A stretch of DNA of 64,000 nt from Salmonella enterica subsp. enterica serovar Typhimurium str. LT2 (GTDB lineage: Bacteria > Pseudomonadota > Gammaproteobacteria > Enterobacterales > Enterobacteriaceae): positions 2,976,001 through 3,040,000 of the forward strand of contig NC_003197.2 of assembly GCF_000006945.2 (NCBI RefSeq), in the 5' to 3' direction. The translations under genes were made by a program, and so were the position numbers. How positions within the stretch are numbered: position 1 is the stretch's first letter; every line of letters begins with the position of its first letter. Below the pieces are notes generated by a model that worked only from the letters and a program-made list of their open reading frames with translations, was not told where the DNA came from and searched no databases. Of the stretch, positions 55,540-64,000 are shown one piece after another.

Positions 55540-56610
55540 TCAATGCCGTACCTCGTTTTCTTGTGGCTGAATAACGTCTTTGCCCGCGTTTTCTACCTCT
55601 TCCAGCCAAACCAGAAGACGTAAAACTTCATCAATTTCTTCCAGACTCACCAGATCATAACGGCGATGGGTTTTGAAAAGACTGCGCGCCAGTTTGATAT
55701 CGACGATCACAGGTACGCCAACCTTCTCCGCATAGGCGCGGACGGCCAGTGCGCGCTGATTCGTTTCATACACCGAGATCATCGGAATCGGCATCAATTC
55801 GGGTTTAAAATAAATCCCGATCGTAATATGCGTGGGGTTGGCAACAATCAGGCGTGAGTTTTCAATATCAGATTTCACCTGTTCAGACAGAATTTCCATA
55901 TGAACTTCACGTCTTTTAGATTTAACCTCTGGGTTCCCTTCCTGCTCCTTCATTTCACGCTTCACTTCTTCCTTATCCATTTTCATATCTTTCATGGTCA
56001 GGAAATATTCCGCAATAGCATCCAATAATAAGACAATCAATGCGCAAGCAAGGCAAGTTAATACCAATGCGAGGAGAAGTTCACGCCAAATGACGGCAAT
56101 ACCTACAATATTGCCATTTAGCTGAGAAAAGATTTCAACCTTATATTTCTTCCAGCAAATGATGGCGGCCACCACAAAGGATGAGAGATACAGTAGGGTT
56201 TTGACCGTATCTTTAACCGTGCGCATACTAAAAAGTTTTTTTGCCCCTTCTACCGGGTTTAACGCCGATAAATTAGGCTTTAATGCTTCTGTCGCCAGCA
56301 CAAAACCGGCCTGTAATAACGCCGGTAATGCGGAACACACTAAGCAGAGCAGCATAAATGGAATCAGATATTTTAACCCTATCCCAAAAACGGCCAAACT
56401 GTAGTCAGCCATGCTCTGATCAAAATTATCCGCAATAATGATCTTAATTATCCCCATAAACTCATTAAATGAGCCATACGACACCAGATAGGCAATTCCT
56501 CCCAGCGTCAGGCAGGCGATAATGAGATCTTTACTTTTAAATGACTGGCCTTTTTTAGCGGAGTCTTCCAGCCGTTTTTTAGTCGGTTTTTCTGTTTTAT
56601 TCGAGGACAT
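55540..56610 (-). CDS. spaS: Export apparatus switch protein SpaS (SctU)
   Basis: A 356-residue FlhB-family protein. Four transmembrane helices lie in about 29-200. The cytoplasmic domain has the autocleavage motif NPTH at Asn258-His261, which switches substrates from needle to translocators. It overlaps spaR by 14 bp as the last gene of the inv-spa operon. Confidence 0.97.
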   Translation of the reverse strand: MSSNKTEKPTKKRLEDSAKKGQSFKSKDLIIACLTLGGIAYLVSYGSFNEFMGIIKIIIADNFDQSMADYSLAVFGIGLKYLIPFMLLCLVCSALPALLQAGFVLATEALKPNLSALNPVEGAKKLFSMRTVKDTVKTLLYLSSFVVAAIICWKKYKVEIFSQLNGNIVGIAVIWRELLLALVLTCLACALIVLLLDAIAEYFLTMKDMKMDKEEVKREMKEQEGNPEVKSKRREVHMEILSEQVKSDIENSRLIVANPTHITIGIYFKPELMPIPMISVYETNQRALAVRAYAEKVGVPVIVDIKLARSLFKTHRRYDLVSLEEIDEVLRLLVWLEEVENAGKDVIQPQENEVRH

Positions 56611-57388
56611 GCGTCGCCCCTCGCTCGTAAAACCAACTGCTTAACCCTGTGGCCTGGAAAGAGAGTCGCAGTACATTGTCCGGTAGTACCGGAGAGAAAT
56701 AAAGCAGCATAATTAAAACGGCAATACCGCTTTTTACCGTCAGTGAAATCGCAAAAGCGTTCATTTGCGGAGCAAAGCGCGACAATAAACCCAGGAATAC
56801 TTCTGACAGCAACAGCACTAATACCACCGGACTGGCCAGAACCAAGGCGTTTTGAGCCACCTGATTAATAAACGTTAATAGCGGCGGTAATGAAGGCGTG
56901 CACTCGTTCATCGGATCGCATAGCTGATAGCTTTTATTTAACACGTCAACCATCGTGACCAGACCGCCGTTTTGTAAATAAACGACAGCGGCAAACATAT
57001 TCAGGAAATTAGCCATTTCCGAGGTATCAATACCGTTTGCCGGATCGATACTACTACTTAGCGTTGCCCCTCGCTGGTTATCGATAATACAACCCAGCGC
57101 ATGCATAACCCAAAAAGGCCATGACAGCAGACAGCCCAGCATGACGCCTACCGCCGCTTCTTGCAGAACTAACGGGATCATCGCCACCGATAAAAACGGC
57201 GGCGCCTCGTTCAATGCATGCGGCCATACTCCCAATGCCACCAGGATGATAATGGCGTTTCTCGGCGCACCGCTTAATACCCCGCTATTCAAAAACGGCA
57301 GGAAGAAAAAAATCGGCGCCACGCGAGCAAACCCTAGCGCCGCAGACGCAACCAGGTGATGAATTTCAAAGTACAACGCGTAAAACAT
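56597..57388 (-). CDS. spaR: Export apparatus protein SpaR (SctT)
   Basis: A 263-residue FliR-family membrane protein that completes the SpaPQR export gate. About six transmembrane segments are visible (for example IILVALGVWPHAL and LVLASPVVLVLLLSEVFLGLL). It lies 3 bp after spaQ. Confidence 0.96.
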   Translation of the reverse strand: MFYALYFEIHHLVASAALGFARVAPIFFFLPFLNSGVLSGAPRNAIIILVALGVWPHALNEAPPFLSVAMIPLVLQEAAVGVMLGCLLSWPFWVMHALGCIIDNQRGATLSSSIDPANGIDTSEMANFLNMFAAVVYLQNGGLVTMVDVLNKSYQLCDPMNECTPSLPPLLTFINQVAQNALVLASPVVLVLLLSEVFLGLLSRFAPQMNAFAISLTVKSGIAVLIMLLYFSPVLPDNVLRLSFQATGLSSWFYERGATHVLE

Positions 57389-57391
57389 TTT

Positions 57392-57652
57392 TTACCCCTT
57401 AGCCAACGCCAGGAATATCACCTGACGCCCGTAAGAGAGTAAAACTTCGCCATACCAGCCAGACAGTAAAAACAAGCATAAACACACGCCAAGTAATTTA
57501 ATGCCAAAAGGCAGCGTCTGTTCCTGTAATTGCGTTACCGTCTGGAATAACCCTACCAGGAGGCCGATAATCGTTGCGACAATCGTCGGCCACCCTGACA
57601 GGATCAAAACAAGATAGAGCGCCTTATTACCTGCAAACACTAAATCATCCAT
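57392..57652 (-). CDS. spaQ: Export apparatus protein SpaQ (SctS)
   Basis: An 86-residue FliQ-family protein with two transmembrane helices (LYLVLILSGWPTIVATIIGLLVGLF and LLGVCLCLFLLSGWYGEVLL). The central loop TQLQEQTLPFGIKL is typical. It lies between spaP and spaR. Confidence 0.96.
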   Translation of the reverse strand: MDDLVFAGNKALYLVLILSGWPTIVATIIGLLVGLFQTVTQLQEQTLPFGIKLLGVCLCLFLLSGWYGEVLLSYGRQVIFLALAKG

Positions 57653-57677
57653 TTAACTATCCCGTCTCGTAATGATG

Positions 57678-58352
57678 TCATGTTGCAATGTCCATATACT
57701 GTAATATCAATCCCTTAGACAGTAAGGTCCAGCCATCAAGCGCGACAAAAAGCACCAGCTTAATAGGTGTAGATATCGTCACCGGACTCATCATCATCAT
57801 CCCCAGCGCCAGTAGCACGCTGGATACCACCAGGTCGACGACGACAAAGGGCAAATAAAGATAAAAACCAATTTTAAACGCGCTTTTTATTTCGCTCAGC
57901 GCATAAGCAGGTAATAACGCAAATATTGAAGGTTTTTCAATTTCATCTTTGTCACGCTTTACCGTCTCGGTCTCTTCTCCATACTGACGCTTCAGTTGCG
58001 CGTTTTCAAAAAACTGAACTAACTCGCGATCTGAATATTTGATCAGATAATCGCGATAACCATCCAGACCTTCATCAACGTGTTTACTTAATGATGAAAT
58101 ATCATTAAAGGTGACATCTTCGTCCTCAAAATAGACGTAGGCATCATGCATTATGGGCCACATAACAAACATAGAAAGCAGCAATGCGACGCCGTTAAGC
58201 GTCATATTTGAAGGTATCTGCTGTAATCCCAGGGCGTTACGCACCATGACAAATACAATAGAAAATTTAACGAAACAGGTTCCTGACGCAATAATAAATG
58301 GCAACAGGGTGGAAAATGCCAGTAAGGCAATTAATGAGATATCATTCCCCAT
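57678..58352 (-). CDS. spaP: Export apparatus protein SpaP (SctR)
   Basis: A 224-residue FliP-family protein. The motifs TCFVKFSIVFVMVRNALGLQQIPSNM and the C-terminal helices with VVDLVVSSVLLALGMMMMSP are characteristic. SpaP forms a pentamer in the export gate. It overlaps spaO by 11 bp. Confidence 0.96.
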   Translation of the reverse strand: MGNDISLIALLAFSTLLPFIIASGTCFVKFSIVFVMVRNALGLQQIPSNMTLNGVALLLSMFVMWPIMHDAYVYFEDEDVTFNDISSLSKHVDEGLDGYRDYLIKYSDRELVQFFENAQLKRQYGEETETVKRDKDEIEKPSIFALLPAYALSEIKSAFKIGFYLYLPFVVVDLVVSSVLLALGMMMMSPVTISTPIKLVLFVALDGWTLLSKGLILQYMDIAT

Positions 58353-58647
58353 TACCAGACTCGCTCAGCCATTCATGGATCTCAACGCCTAAGGTGTCAT
58401 TCATCTGTACCAGTTCGCCATTACCCAGCAAAACACCATTCGCCATAATTTCAACGTTAAGTTCAGCATTGGTCGGCAGTGATAATAGCTGTTGCTGCCC
58501 CATGGCTTCGAGTTCGGCGAGGGTAACGTTCTTACGATACAAAACAAATTCCAGTTTGACGGGCAATTGATTCAAGCCAGGCAGAGTTTCTGCAGTTTCA
58601 GTTGTATTATTTTCTTCTTCGATATGTTGAATATCTAACGTTTCCAC
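58342..58647 (-). CDS. Internal translation product SpaO-C
   Basis: GTG at codon 203 (Val203) is preceded by AAGGGGGA with 6-nt spacing on the minus strand. Translation from it would give a 101-residue C-terminal SPOA fragment. An equivalent product has been reported for SpaO and related SctQ proteins. It is nested entirely inside spaO. Confidence 0.75.
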   Translation of the reverse strand: METLDIQHIEEENNTTETAETLPGLNQLPVKLEFVLYRKNVTLAELEAMGQQQLLSLPTNAELNVEIMANGVLLGNGELVQMNDTLGVEIHEWLSESGNGE

Positions 58648-59253
58648 AATAATTCCCCCTTCAACACGGTTGAAATGACCTAACTTTTTCGCGTAGCAAT
58701 AAACTTCCGCACGGGAAGTACGAATCAGGAGTACATCTCCGATCCCGATTCGGCCCAGCAACGAACGCTGCGTATCACTGCTACCGATTACAAAGCGCAA
58801 CGGCCAACGCAGCATTTTCGGCCTGCCGCCCCCGACTGCAGGCAGTTCAGGAAGATGCTCAAACCACAGGCCGCCCCGATCGCTCATAATGTGCAACAAT
58901 TTCCCTTCCGGCAGCGCGCTTCCCGGTACGGGGTTCTCTACGCATAAACGCCGACAGGACAAATGCGGCACGGGCAACTCAAACGGTCGCTCTGTTGCAG
59001 CAAGCCAGGGAACGACCAGGTGCTCAGCGCCAGCAGAAACCGCCGCCCCAGCCAGAGCGGGAGAGACATGCTCAAGCCAGTCCCCAGGTTTAATCCAGGC
59101 CGACCACCGTTTTTCTGCATCGCTCAACCGAACCCACATTCCCTGTCGCGTCGGATATTCCAGCGTCGCTTCCCGGCCATGGCGCTGGCATTCTGTCGCG
59201 GTTTGCGCCAATAGCCATTCGCGACGATCAATCTGTCTCACACGCAATGACAT
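58342..59253 (-). CDS. spaO: Sorting platform pod protein SpaO (SctQ)
   Basis: A 303-residue FliN/FliM-like protein forming the cytoplasmic pods. Two SPOA domains occupy about 145-215 and 230-297. It overlaps invJ by one base. An internal start yields a shorter product, listed separately. Confidence 0.96.
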   Translation of the reverse strand: MSLRVRQIDRREWLLAQTATECQRHGREATLEYPTRQGMWVRLSDAEKRWSAWIKPGDWLEHVSPALAGAAVSAGAEHLVVPWLAATERPFELPVPHLSCRRLCVENPVPGSALPEGKLLHIMSDRGGLWFEHLPELPAVGGGRPKMLRWPLRFVIGSSDTQRSLLGRIGIGDVLLIRTSRAEVYCYAKKLGHFNRVEGGIIVETLDIQHIEEENNTTETAETLPGLNQLPVKLEFVLYRKNVTLAELEAMGQQQLLSLPTNAELNVEIMANGVLLGNGELVQMNDTLGVEIHEWLSESGNGE

Positions 59254-60263
59254 CAGGCGTCATCCTCCTCGCCAGATTGCTGTCTGTGCTGTTGCTGCTG
59301 CGGATTTTGTTGATCGTCTCGCGTCAGGTGCCAGCGCTGGGGATTACCGTTTTGCCATTGATCATGCAAACGATGTTCAACCTGCGTATTTGACGGTATT
59401 AACGAAAACTCCCCTGCTTGCCGCGCCTGAATATTGACGGAATAGTCATTTCCCCAGCGCTGAAAACGGTAAGTCAGCGAGCTATCCTCTCCTTTCACGC
59501 CATCGGCAGTGGGAAAAATAGTCATCATCGGCTTTGATTGCGCCGCTAAAGGCATTTTTTCATCGCCGCCGGTTAATTGGCTAAGATCGGCGATAGTGGT
59601 TGGTTGCAGCGGAAGCTGAGAAACATCTTTAACCTTTTTATGATCTTTATCTTCAGGCTTACCGGTATTGGCTGCGGCCATTCGGGCAGGTGCGACATCC
59701 CGCGCCAGCGGCGCGCCCTCTTTACGAACGCCTTCGCCCGCGATGGCTTTATTATCCCCAGGCAATGCCTTGATATTATCGTCAGAGATTCCCGTGGCGT
59801 TATCGGTTACTTCACTAACGGATTCCACAGCTTTTAAATCAGCAGATAATTTTTTACCGCTTACGCTTTCTAACGGCCTATTTTTAGACGATAGCAACGC
59901 TGCGGATTTATCTACTTTGGCCTCCGCAGAGATCAAACCGACAGATTTTTCAGCAGTGACTTTCAACAGTTTTTCAGCAATCCTGAGTTCGCTTTTTCCG
60001 TTATGATGCAGACCAGAAACGTTGCCATTGTGATGTTCTGATTTCGCTGGCGCGCCATGTCGCCATGCCGCCAGTAATAACGGTAAAGCCGTTTCTTTAT
60101 GCATTACGAAAGCATCGCCATAGTCGCGATCTTTTTTATCACCGGAATATTCTGTCTTATGTTTTTCCACCGCTTTTTTTAATGCTTCTGATAAACCGCC
60201 AACCTCATCCTGCTGCGGCAGTAAAATGTTCCCGGATGAACTGACAGCTGACACATCGCCCAT
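59253..60263 (-). CDS. invJ: Needle-length regulator InvJ (SctP)
   Basis: A 336-residue secreted protein (spaN) that sets needle length. It is hydrophilic, Lys/Asp/Ser-rich and low in Cys, with a Gln-rich C-terminus (NPQQQQHRQQSGEED). The open frame extends to 60371, but the ATG at 60263 begins the known [11 protein letters not shown] and overlaps the invI stop in ATAATG style. Confidence 0.96.
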   Translation of the reverse strand: MGDVSAVSSSGNILLPQQDEVGGLSEALKKAVEKHKTEYSGDKKDRDYGDAFVMHKETALPLLLAAWRHGAPAKSEHHNGNVSGLHHNGKSELRIAEKLLKVTAEKSVGLISAEAKVDKSAALLSSKNRPLESVSGKKLSADLKAVESVSEVTDNATGISDDNIKALPGDNKAIAGEGVRKEGAPLARDVAPARMAAANTGKPEDKDHKKVKDVSQLPLQPTTIADLSQLTGGDEKMPLAAQSKPMMTIFPTADGVKGEDSSLTYRFQRWGNDYSVNIQARQAGEFSLIPSNTQVEHRLHDQWQNGNPQRWHLTRDDQQNPQQQQHRQQSGEEDDA

Positions 60264-60706
60264 TAAATTATCTCCTCTGACTCGGCCTCTTCCTGCTGTA
60301 TCTCTCGCTGGATATAGAATCTTTTCTGACGGATTATCCAGCGTTGATAGTTCCCTTCTTTGCGCAACCAATATTTACTTTTTTTCTGAAACTCTTCCCT
60401 TTTCTTTTCCAGCTCGCTCCGTTTTTCCTGAATTTGTATAATCTGGAGTTCTAAATCTTTTATCTGCCGGCGAACAATAGACTGCTTACGTAATAACGTA
60501 TAAATTTCCTCACGACTGAGCTGTCTGTTTTCTGCACGCAGCGTATCTAATAACAATTTCAGACCCGCTATTTGTTCAAGGATCGCCTCCTCCTCGGCCT
60601 GCAGCCCGCGGTCCTCATCCTGATAGCGAAGTAATATCGACTCACACTGTGAATGAAATACCGTACAGCGCCGCTGCAATACTTTAATTCTGGTCAGCGA
60701 ATGCAT
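60263..60706 (-). CDS. invI: ATPase stalk protein InvI (SctO)
   Basis: A 147-residue helical-hairpin protein (spaM) in the FliJ/SctO family that inserts in the InvC hexamer. It is nearly all charged heptad-like helix (for example [23 protein letters not shown]). It overlaps invC by 23 bp and invJ by 1. Confidence 0.95.
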
Positions 60707-61979
60707 TCATACCGCTCAACGTGTCATCAAAGGATGAATACTGCGCTACCGGCTGGCATAACCAGGCTTTCAGGCTATCCCGCATCTGCATCGCCCGATC
60801 GTTATCGATATTTTCGCCAGGACGATATTCTCCCAAGTCAATGAAAAGCTGGAGCTCTTCCAAACGCGTCATTAATTTACGCACGGCAGATGCCTGTTCA
60901 GCATGTGTCGGCGTCGTGACTTGTCCAAAAACGCGGCTTACGCTTTTCAGTACATCGATTGCCGGGTAATGTCCCTGCCCGGCCAGCTTTCTGCTCAGAT
61001 ACAGGTGACCGTCAAGGATAGAGCGAATTTCATCCGCCATCGGGTCCGCCTCTTCCTCGCTTTCCAGCAGTACCGTATAAAAGGCAGTAATGCTTCCCTC
61101 GCTGGTCGCCCCTGGGCGTTCCAGCAAGCGGGGCAAATTATCGAATACGGAGGCGGGATAACCTCGACGAGCCGGACGCTCTCCCGACGCCAGTGCCACG
61201 TCTCGCAAAGCACGCGCATAACGGGTCATGGAATCGATAAAAAGCACGACCCGTTTTCCCTGGTCGCGAAAATATTCCGCTACGGTTGTCGCCAGTTGCG
61301 CCGCATTGCAGCGATCGACCGAGGGGAAATCGGAAGTGGCAAAAACCAGCACGCATTTTTCTTTCTTATGCGAAGCGCGCAACATATCCACGAATTCAGT
61401 GACCTCACGGCCTCGTTCACCGATAAGACCGATAACAAAGACATCCGCCTCCGTTTGCTCGATCAGCATATGCATCAGCATGGTCTTACCGCATCCTGCG
61501 GAGGCAAAAATGCCCATTCGCTGGCCTACGCCACAGGTCAATAACCCGTCAATCGCGCGCACACCGGTAATCAGCGGTTCACGGACGCCAACGCGTGAAG
61601 CGTAAGACGGCGGTGCGACATCAATAACGCGTTCTTCGCTAATCGGCGCCACTTCAGGGGTAAAACGCTCAACGATTTTCCCTGTCGGATCCAACACCGC
61701 GCCTAATACCGAGTATCCCACCCACGCCGATAACGCACGTCCAGTGGGATAAAGCACGACATCGCGGCTCAGCCCCTGGGCATTGCCGATAAGGCTCAGC
61801 ACGGTGCGTTCCCGCTGTAAGCCAACCACCTGCGCACGTGCAACAACCTGTTTTTGGTGCCAGCCACGGCGTATTTCACACAGTTCGCCAATGGCCACAT
61901 CGCGCAATTCCGCCTCAATAATTGGGCCGGTTATTTTTTGTGGGTAGGCCAGATATTGCAGTAAACGAGGTGTTTTCAT
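60684..61979 (-). CDS. invC: Type III ATPase InvC (SctN)
   Basis: A 431-residue F1-beta-like ATPase (spaL) that strips chaperones and energises export. Walker A is [10 protein letters not shown] with Lys165; Walker B is [17 protein letters not shown]. The N-terminal beta-barrel precedes it. It overlaps invB by 4 bp. Confidence 0.97.
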
Positions 61980-62383
61980 CTCATTAGCGACCGACTAAAA
62001 ACTTCCAGATAGTTGTAAAACCCATTCAAGGCAGTAGAGAACTTTTCACCGTCAGATAAAAAATCCGGATGCACTAAGGCTTTAAGCGTTAGCTCCCCAT
62101 TCTGCTCCCCCAGTAGTAATTGCCCGCCGCGGGCAAAATGGCATCCTTCCATTATGGTCATTAAGATTTCATAAGCCCGCTGTTGTAATACCACCATGCT
62201 GTCAGCACCCAATTGCGCCCAGATCCATACATCATCGTCCTTGACGCTGATACAGATACTTGGCAATGCAAATAAATCCAGAACAATTGTTGAATGGCTA
62301 TCTATTCCTCCAATTAATGAAGGATCGCAACCACTTACTTCCAGTGCGGAACGAACTAATTCAGCGATATCCAAATGTTGCAT
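61976..62383 (-). CDS. invB: Type III chaperone InvB
   Basis: A 135-residue acidic class IB chaperone (spaK) for SipA, SopA, SopE and SopE2. It has the typical chaperone pattern of short acidic protein with hydrophobic beta strands ([26 protein letters not shown]). It lies 23 bp downstream of invA. Confidence 0.96.
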
Positions 62384-62406
62384 AGATCTTTTCCTTAATT
62401 AAGCCC

Positions 62407-64000
62407 TTATATTGTTTTTATAACATTCACTGACTTGCTATCTGCTATCTCACCGAAAGATAAAACCTCCAGATCCGGAAAACGACCTTCAATCATTTTC
62501 TTAATAAATCGACGGACATCGACAGACGTAAGGAGGACAAGATCTTTATGTGCAATCAATAAATCATCCAACTTAAGTGTAATGAGATCCATCAAATTAG
62601 CGGAGGCTTCCGGGTCAAGGCTGAGGAAGGTACTGCCAGAGGTCTGACGGATCCCTTTGCGAATAACATCCTCAACTTCAGCAGATACCATTACTGCTCG
62701 TAATTCGCCGCCATTGGCGAATTTATGACAAATATAACGCGCCATTGCTCCACGAATATGCTCCACAAGGTTAATGACATCTTTTTCTCTTGGCGCCCAC
62801 AATGCGAGCGCTTCCATAATTAACTTCATATTACGCACGGAAACACGTTCGCTTAACAAACGCTGCAAAACTTCAGATATACGTTGTACCGTGGCATGTC
62901 TGAGCACTTCTTTAAGTAAATCAGGAAATTTCGCTTCCAGTTGGTCCAGCATATGTTTTGTTTCCTGAATACCGAAATATTCATTGACGTTGCGCGCCAG
63001 CGTCACCGCCAGACAGTGGTAAAGCTCATCAAGCGCGTTCCGCAACACATAGCCAAGCTCCCGGAGTTTCTCCCCCTCTTCATGCGTTACCCAGAAATAC
63101 TGACTGCTACCTTGCTGATGGATTGTTGGATTAATACCAAAGGACACGACTTCATCGGAATAATTTACCACTCGCATCAAATCAAAATAGACCGTAAATT
63201 GTTCAACACGGATCTCATTAATCAACAATACGATGCTGTTATCGTCCAGGCCCTCGCCATCGCGTAACAATACTTCCGGCAGGCGCACGCCATAATCAAT
63301 AAAGAACTGACTACGTAGACGCTCCGCAAGTTGAGCTTTTTCCAGATCTTCACGCCGGCTCTTCGGCACAAGTAATATCAACGGTACGGTCTCTGTAGAG
63401 ACTTTATCGAGATCGCCAATCAGTCCTAACGACGACCCTTCTTTTTCCTCAATACTGAGCGGCTGCTCGCCTTTGCTGGTTTTAGGTTTGGCGGCGCTAC
63501 GTTTTGCTTCACGGAATTTAAAATAGAAGAGTACGCTTAAAACCACCGATAAAATAACAAAAACCGGCAGTGGGAATCCCGGCAGAGTTCCCATTGAAAT
63601 GGTCAAAATAGCCGTAACAACCAATACAAATGGGTTGTTCAACAGCTGCGTCATGATATTCCGCCCCATATTATCGCTATCGCCATTTACGCGGGTCACG
63701 ATAAAACCGGCACTAATCGCAATCAACAATGCGGGGATCTGGGCGACAAGACCATCACCAATGGTCAGCATGGTATAAGTAGACAGGGCGGAGGACAAAT
63801 CCATACCATGGCGAGTCATCCCCACCGAAATACCGCCAATAAAGTTCACAAAGATAATAATGATGCCGGCAATAGCGTCACCTTTGATAAACTTCATCGC
63901 ACCGTCAAAGGAACCGTAAAGCTGGCTTTCCCTTTCCAGTACGCTTCGCCGTTCGCGCGCGGCATCCGCATCAATAATACCGGCCTTCAAATCGGCATCA
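62407..64000 (-). CDS. invA: Export gate protein InvA (SctV), 5' end outside window
   Basis: This is the C-terminal about 531 residues of a FHIPEP/FlhA-family protein (685 in full, start outside the right edge). The part seen has transmembrane segments (GIIIIFVNFIGGISVG, ALLIAISAGFIVTRV, FVLVVTAILTISMGTLPGFPLPVFVILSVV), then the large cytoplasmic nonameric ring domain ending VNVIKTI. The reading frame stays open through 63999, and the apparent start at 63990 is an internal Leu (TTG) codon. Confidence 0.97.
   Translation of the reverse strand, partial: DADLKAGIIDADAARERRSVLERESQLYGSFDGAMKFIKGDAIAGIIIIFVNFIGGISVGMTRHGMDLSSALSTYTMLTIGDGLVAQIPALLIAISAGFIVTRVNGDSDNMGRNIMTQLLNNPFVLVVTAILTISMGTLPGFPLPVFVILSVVLSVLFYFKFREAKRSAAKPKTSKGEQPLSIEEKEGSSLGLIGDLDKVSTETVPLILLVPKSRREDLEKAQLAERLRSQFFIDYGVRLPEVLLRDGEGLDDNSIVLLINEIRVEQFTVYFDLMRVVNYSDEVVSFGINPTIHQQGSSQYFWVTHEEGEKLRELGYVLRNALDELYHCLAVTLARNVNEYFGIQETKHMLDQLEAKFPDLLKEVLRHATVQRISEVLQRLLSERVSVRNMKLIMEALALWAPREKDVINLVEHIRGAMARYICHKFANGGELRAVMVSAEVEDVIRKGIRQTSGSTFLSLDPEASANLMDLITLKLDDLLIAHKDLVLLTSVDVRRFIKKMIEGRFPDLEVLSFGEIADSKSVNVIKTI

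Overview
The window is chromosomal DNA of Salmonella enterica. It carries the srl-nor-hyp-hyc-fhlA block in the enteric order, followed by most of Salmonella pathogenicity island 1 (SPI-1): sitABCD, avrA, sprB, hilC, orgCBA-prgKJIH, hilD, hilA, iagB, sptP-sicP, iacP, sipADCB-sicA, and spaSRQPO-invJICB up to a truncated invA at the right edge. Protein identities were recognised by reading, not by a database search, and I cannot assign a serovar.

Positions 1-8889 are ordinary enteric core: pncC, a small membrane protein gene, mltB, the glucitol operon srlAEBD-gutM-srlR-gutQ (with an ERIC element between gutM and srlR), and norR. norR is divergent from norVW. Their shared 185-bp gap contains three NorR-type palindromes and a sigma-54 promoter, a self-contained NO detoxification module.

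Positions 11741-29787 hold the formate hydrogenlyase locus: hypF-hydN, a putative exported protein, hycIHGFEDCBA, hypABCDE and fhlA. HycB-G form the membrane-bound hydrogenase 3 complex, HypA-F build its NiFe(CN)2CO centre, HycI trims HycE, HycA antagonises FhlA, and FhlA drives the sigma-54 promoters visible upstream of hydN, hycA and hypA. REP/BIME repeats lie in several of the gaps. ygbA follows, with a clear NsrR-type operator.

Positions 30375-64000 are SPI-1. sitABCD (Mn/Fe uptake, with Fur- and MntR-like sites) forms the left end, at near-core composition. From avrA rightward the DNA is visibly more AT-rich. Regulators (SprB, HilC, HilD, HilA) are interleaved with the needle-complex operon prgHIJK-orgABC, the translocator/effector operon sicA-sipBCDA-iacP-sicP-sptP and the export-apparatus operon inv-spa. 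HilD and HilC feed hilA, and a HilA box sits upstream of prgH. The promoters of hilD and hilA share a recognisably duplicated 85-bp module, and the 1.09-kb hilD-hilA gap holds a hilD 3' UTR ending in a terminator plus a roughly 350-nt hilA leader.

I did not find a wholly undescribed multi-gene system. The least explained items are small or orphan genes (696-941, 14873-15682, 48115-48375), RNA structures downstream of orgC and in the hilD-hilA gap, and the duplicated promoter module.
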